DNA of 64,000 nucleotides from Epilithonimonas zeae (GTDB taxonomy: Bacteria > Bacteroidota > Bacteroidia > Flavobacteriales > Weeksellaceae). The stretch's first letter is position 1. Each line of letters begins with the position of its first letter. This document shows positions 61,397 through 64,000 of this stretch, piece after piece. A program made the position numbers and the translations under genes. Location of the stretch: assembly GCF_900141765.1 (NCBI RefSeq), contig NZ_FSRK01000002.1, forward strand, positions 434,001 through 498,000. Reading direction: 5' to 3'. The notes below the pieces were generated by a model, which saw nothing but the letters and a program-made list of their open reading frames with translations, made no database searches and was not told where the DNA came from.

Positions 61397-62617
61397 ATGT
61401 TCGACATCAATCATATCAGAGCACAATTTCCAATTCTGAATCAACAAGTTAACGGTAAACCACTAGTTTACCTGGACAACGCCGCAACTTCTCAAAAACC
61501 GATTTCAGTCTTAGAAACTTGGAAAAAATATTACGAAACCATCAACGCCAATGTTCACCGTGGCATCCACACCTTGAGTCAATTGGCGACAGAAGAAATG
61601 GAACTTTCCAGACAGAAAATCCAAAAGTTCATCAACGCCAAACACGACTACGAAGTGATTTTCACCAAAGGCACAACAGAAGGAATCAATTTGGTGGCTT
61701 ATGCATTGACGAATCAAATAAAAAAAGATGATGAGATTATCATTTCCTATCTGGAGCATCATTCCAACATTGTTCCTTGGCAGATGCTTTGCGAAAGAAC
61801 TGGTGCAAAACTGAAAGTCATTCCAATGGATGAAAACGGAATCCTTCAAATCGATGTTTTGGATTCTTTTCTTAATGAAAAGACTAAAATTGTATCTCTC
61901 AATCAGGTTTCTAACGCCTTGGGAATCGTTAATCCAATCGAACAAATCATCGAAAAAACAAGACGACTTTCCAATGCTTACGTTTTGATAGACGGCGCAC
62001 AATCTGCTCCACATTTTAAAATTGATGTTCAGAAATTGGATTGTGATTTCTTCGTTTTCTCGGGACACAAAATGTACGCACCAATGGGAACTGGAATTCT
62101 TTATGGTAAAGAATCTGTTTTGGAAAATCTTCATCCATTCCACGGTGGTGGCGAAATGATTGCAGTTTGCAGTTTCGAGAAAACAACTTATGCCGGCTTG
62201 CCTTTCAAATTCGAAGCTGGAACACCTAACGTTGGTGGAAATATCGCTTTGGGTTCAGCTGTTGATTTCATCAATCAAATTGGTCACGACAGTCTTCAAA
62301 TTCACGAAAACGAACTTCTGACTTACGCTCAGAAAAAACTTCTGGAACTTGACGGAATCAAAATTTATGGAGAAAAAGCCAACAGAACTGGTGTTGTTTC
62401 TTTCAATCTGGAAGGCGCAGGAATTGCTTCTGACACAGGAATGATTCTCGACAAAATGGGAATTGCTGTGAGAACCGGACATCATTGTACACAACCAATT
62501 ATGGATTTCTTCAATATTGCCGGAACTGTTCGTGCAAGTTTTGCAGTTTACAATACTTTGGAAGAAATTGATATCTTGGTCGAAGGTGTGAAAAAAGCAC
62601 AGAGAATGTTGGTGTAA
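61397..62617 (+). CDS. sufS: Cysteine desulfurase SufS
   Basis: 406 residues. PLP enzyme that removes sulfur from cysteine for Fe-S cluster assembly. Lys225 in SGHKMYAPMG binds PLP and Cys364 in RTGHHCTQP is the persulfide cysteine, matching E. coli SufS numbering closely. Both RTGHHC and the short loop mark the group II (SufS/CsdA) class. No other suf gene is in the window, which may mean they lie elsewhere or that this is the last of a split cluster. Confidence 0.95.
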   Translation: MFDINHIRAQFPILNQQVNGKPLVYLDNAATSQKPISVLETWKKYYETINANVHRGIHTLSQLATEEMELSRQKIQKFINAKHDYEVIFTKGTTEGINLVAYALTNQIKKDDEIIISYLEHHSNIVPWQMLCERTGAKLKVIPMDENGILQIDVLDSFLNEKTKIVSLNQVSNALGIVNPIEQIIEKTRRLSNAYVLIDGAQSAPHFKIDVQKLDCDFFVFSGHKMYAPMGTGILYGKESVLENLHPFHGGGEMIAVCSFEKTTYAGLPFKFEAGTPNVGGNIALGSAVDFINQIGHDSLQIHENELLTYAQKKLLELDGIKIYGEKANRTGVVSFNLEGAGIASDTGMILDKMGIAVRTGHHCTQPIMDFFNIAGTVRASFAVYNTLEEIDILVEGVKKAQRMLV

Positions 62618-62635
62618 TTTATATAAAAGTATATT

Positions 62636-62705
62636 TCTCGCAGATTAGGCTAATTTTGCAGATGAACTTTATTGAAAATCTGTTTAATCTACTGAATCAG
62701 CGAGA
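62636..62705. repeat. Imperfect inverted repeat after sufS
   Basis: TCTCGCAGATTAGGCTAAT on the left and AATCTACTGAATCAGCGAGA on the right are imperfect inverted copies, 70 bases in total. It is non-coding and AT-rich, followed by the perfect palindrome at 62721. Confidence 0.6.
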
Positions 62706-62720
62706 ATAAATAATACTTAC

Positions 62721-62753
62721 AACCCTTTCAGAGTTTCAAACTCTGAAAGGGTT
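62721..62753. repeat. Perfect 33-base palindrome between sufS and lon
   Basis: AACCCTTTCAGAGTTT (62721-62736), one base, AAACTCTGAAAGGGTT (62738-62753). Perfect 16-base arms. It may serve as a terminator for sufS although no T run follows, or belong to a dispersed palindrome family. Confidence 0.85.
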
Positions 62754-62789
62754 TATTATTAAACTGACAAATTGTATTATTTTTTCTGA

Positions 62790-62804
62790 TGGCATAGCTC
62801 TTGC
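62790..62804 (+). promoter_or_regulatory. Sigma-54-like promoter upstream of lon
   Basis: TGGCAT, five bases, TTGC: the invariant GG and GC dinucleotides are exactly 10 bases apart, as in -24/-12 promoters. The base after TTGC is G instead of A/T, a small deviation. It lies 102 bases before the lon ATG; no RpoN activator site is evident. Confidence 0.45.
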
Positions 62805-62906
62805 GAAATTATAATCCAACATAGAACCAGATTGATTTTCTAAGAAATATAGAGAATCAATCTTTATATCAATTAAGATTAATGACAATATGTCATCAAC
62901 TATATT

Positions 62907-64000
62907 ATGACAGAATTTGAAAATATCAATTTTGAAGAGATTCTTGACGAAGGTCTTGGAATAATTGCTGAAGAAATTAATTTTTCTGACTTCGATACTA
63001 AGGAAAGTGATGAATCTCAAAATCTTTTCCCGATTCTTCCCGTAAGAAATATGGTAATGTTCCCCAAAGTGGTAATTCCAATTACAGCAGGAAGAGAAAA
63101 ATCCAAAAAATTGCTGGAGGAAGCTCAAAAGGAAAATAAATTCATTGGAATCATCAGTCAGAAAAATCCGAATGAGGAAAATCCAACTGAGAAAGACCTT
63201 TACACTATCGGAACTTTGGCAAAGATTATCAAAATCATCAAACTTCCGGAAGGCAATATTACAGCTATTACGAGAGGTGTTCAGAGATTCAAAGTCAAAA
63301 AAATGGTTTCTCAGGAGCCTTATTTTCTTGCTGAAATCACAAAACAAAAAGACTCTCAACCAAAAGATAAAGAAGAATTTTCTGCATTGATGGACAACAT
63401 CAAGGATTTGGCAGAAAAAATCATCAACATCGACCCAAACATTCCGAATGCGGCGCAGTTTGCTCTTAAAAATATTGACGGACAGGAAGATTTATTGAAT
63501 TTCGTTTCAGCCAACGGTAATTTTTCTTCGGATAAGAAACAAAGATTGCTAGACGAAAAAACCTTGATTGGACGTGCAAAAACATTGTACGAATTGATGC
63601 ACGACGATTTCCGTCATTTGGAACTGAAGAATCAGATTCATCAGAAAACAAGCAAAGACCTTGATAAGCAACAACGTGAATATTTCTTGAATCAGCAAAT
63701 CAAAACGATTCAAGACGAATTAGGTGGCGGTGCAGAATCTGACGCAGACGAATTCAAGAAAAAAGCTGAAAAAATAACTTGGAACGCCGAAGTTGAAAAT
63801 CATTTCCAAAAGGAACTTCAAAGACTTCAACGCCAGCATCCTAATTCTCCGGACTATAATGTTCAGAGAAATTATCTGGATTTTTTCACAGACTTGCCTT
63901 GGGAAAAATATTCCAAAGATCATTTTGATTTGAAAAAAGCAGAAAAGCTTTTGGATAAAGAACATTTTGGACTAGAAGATATCAAGAAAAGAATTTTGGA
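62907..64000 (+). CDS. lon: ATP-dependent protease Lon, 3' truncated by window edge
   Basis: 364 codons are visible with no stop. The ATG at 62907 opens a frame with an N-terminal LON domain (NLFPILPVRNMVMFPKVVIP near residue 40), the following helical linker (KQQREYFLNQQIKTIQDELG near 250) and LPWEKYSKDHFDLKKAEKLL near 330, which leads into the ATPase. The ATPase and protease domains lie beyond the edge. Lon degrades misfolded and regulatory proteins. The start was chosen for its place upstream of the conserved N-domain; a sigma-54-like site precedes it. Confidence 0.93.
   Translation, partial: MTEFENINFEEILDEGLGIIAEEINFSDFDTKESDESQNLFPILPVRNMVMFPKVVIPITAGREKSKKLLEEAQKENKFIGIISQKNPNEENPTEKDLYTIGTLAKIIKIIKLPEGNITAITRGVQRFKVKKMVSQEPYFLAEITKQKDSQPKDKEEFSALMDNIKDLAEKIINIDPNIPNAAQFALKNIDGQEDLLNFVSANGNFSSDKKQRLLDEKTLIGRAKTLYELMHDDFRHLELKNQIHQKTSKDLDKQQREYFLNQQIKTIQDELGGGAESDADEFKKKAEKITWNAEVENHFQKELQRLQRQHPNSPDYNVQRNYLDFFTDLPWEKYSKDHFDLKKAEKLLDKEHFGLEDIKKRIL

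Noticed and set aside
61511-62143. Minus-strand frame of 210 codons inside sufS
   Set aside because: Antisense shadow; sufS carries all catalytic residues.
62736-63359. Minus-strand frame of 207 codons over the start of lon
   Set aside because: The plus-strand frame encodes a clear Lon N-domain; this is a shadow.

Overview
The window is chromosomal DNA of a low-GC member of the Bacteroidota, order Flavobacteriales, most likely a Chryseobacterium-like Weeksellaceae species (inference from gene families, no search run). Support: C-terminal type IX secretion (T9SS) sorting domains, a GLPGLI protein beside an outer-membrane barrel, tandem DUF3078 proteins, a DUF6266 relic, many short lipoproteins, TonB-dependent receptors with carboxypeptidase-regulatory-like N-termini, few purine-rich Shine-Dalgarno sites, and promoters of the TTG-N~20-TAnnTTTG type. 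There are 50 intact or edge-truncated protein genes and two decayed ones. I recognised no tRNA, rRNA, CRISPR array, prophage or intact insertion sequence.

Layout. 1-3.2 kb: end of a C39-peptidase ABC exporter and its HlyD-type partner (peptide export). 3.2-5.9 kb: decayed accessory zone with a secreted-repeat pseudogene (two frameshifts and a stop), intergenic repeats, and a frameshifted DUF6266 gene. 6.0-9.5 kb: beta-carbonic anhydrase, small secreted protein, SulP anion transporter and second beta-carbonic anhydrase, a likely inorganic-carbon locus. 9.5-14.4 kb (minus): pth, a lipoprotein, mfd. 14.5-22 kb: small envelope proteins, an AsmA-like protein, DUF2797, a T9SS cargo, a sugar-nucleotide epimerase, DUF2795. 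22-25 kb: secA. 25-31.5 kb: siderophore receptor, PepSY membrane protein and a second TonB-dependent receptor (iron uptake). 31.5-39 kb: ROK kinase, msrA, two DUF3078 proteins, rhomboid, dprA, gdhA. 39-47.7 kb: cupin protein, outer-membrane barrel plus GLPGLI protein, KdsC-like phosphatase, Maf, a TPR lipoprotein resembling SprE/PorW. 47.7-52 kb (mostly minus): tryptophanase, DUF502, miaE, acyltransferase. 52-56 kb: mutL, rhomboid, EEP-family protein, lipoprotein. 56-60.4 kb: a TPR/HTH regulator divergent from a T9SS-exported GLUG-repeat protein. 60.4-64 kb: superoxide dismutase, sufS, and the start of lon, which runs off the right edge.

Most genes are housekeeping or envelope functions. The less ordinary material is the carbonic anhydrase/SulP cluster with its unexplained secreted protein, several dispersed repeat families (one present as two inverted copies 12 kb apart), the decay zone at 3.2-5.9 kb, a MutL whose endonuclease motif is lost, a ROK kinase without its zinc cysteines, and a sigma-54-like promoter before lon. 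I found no clear undescribed multi-gene defence or secretion system.
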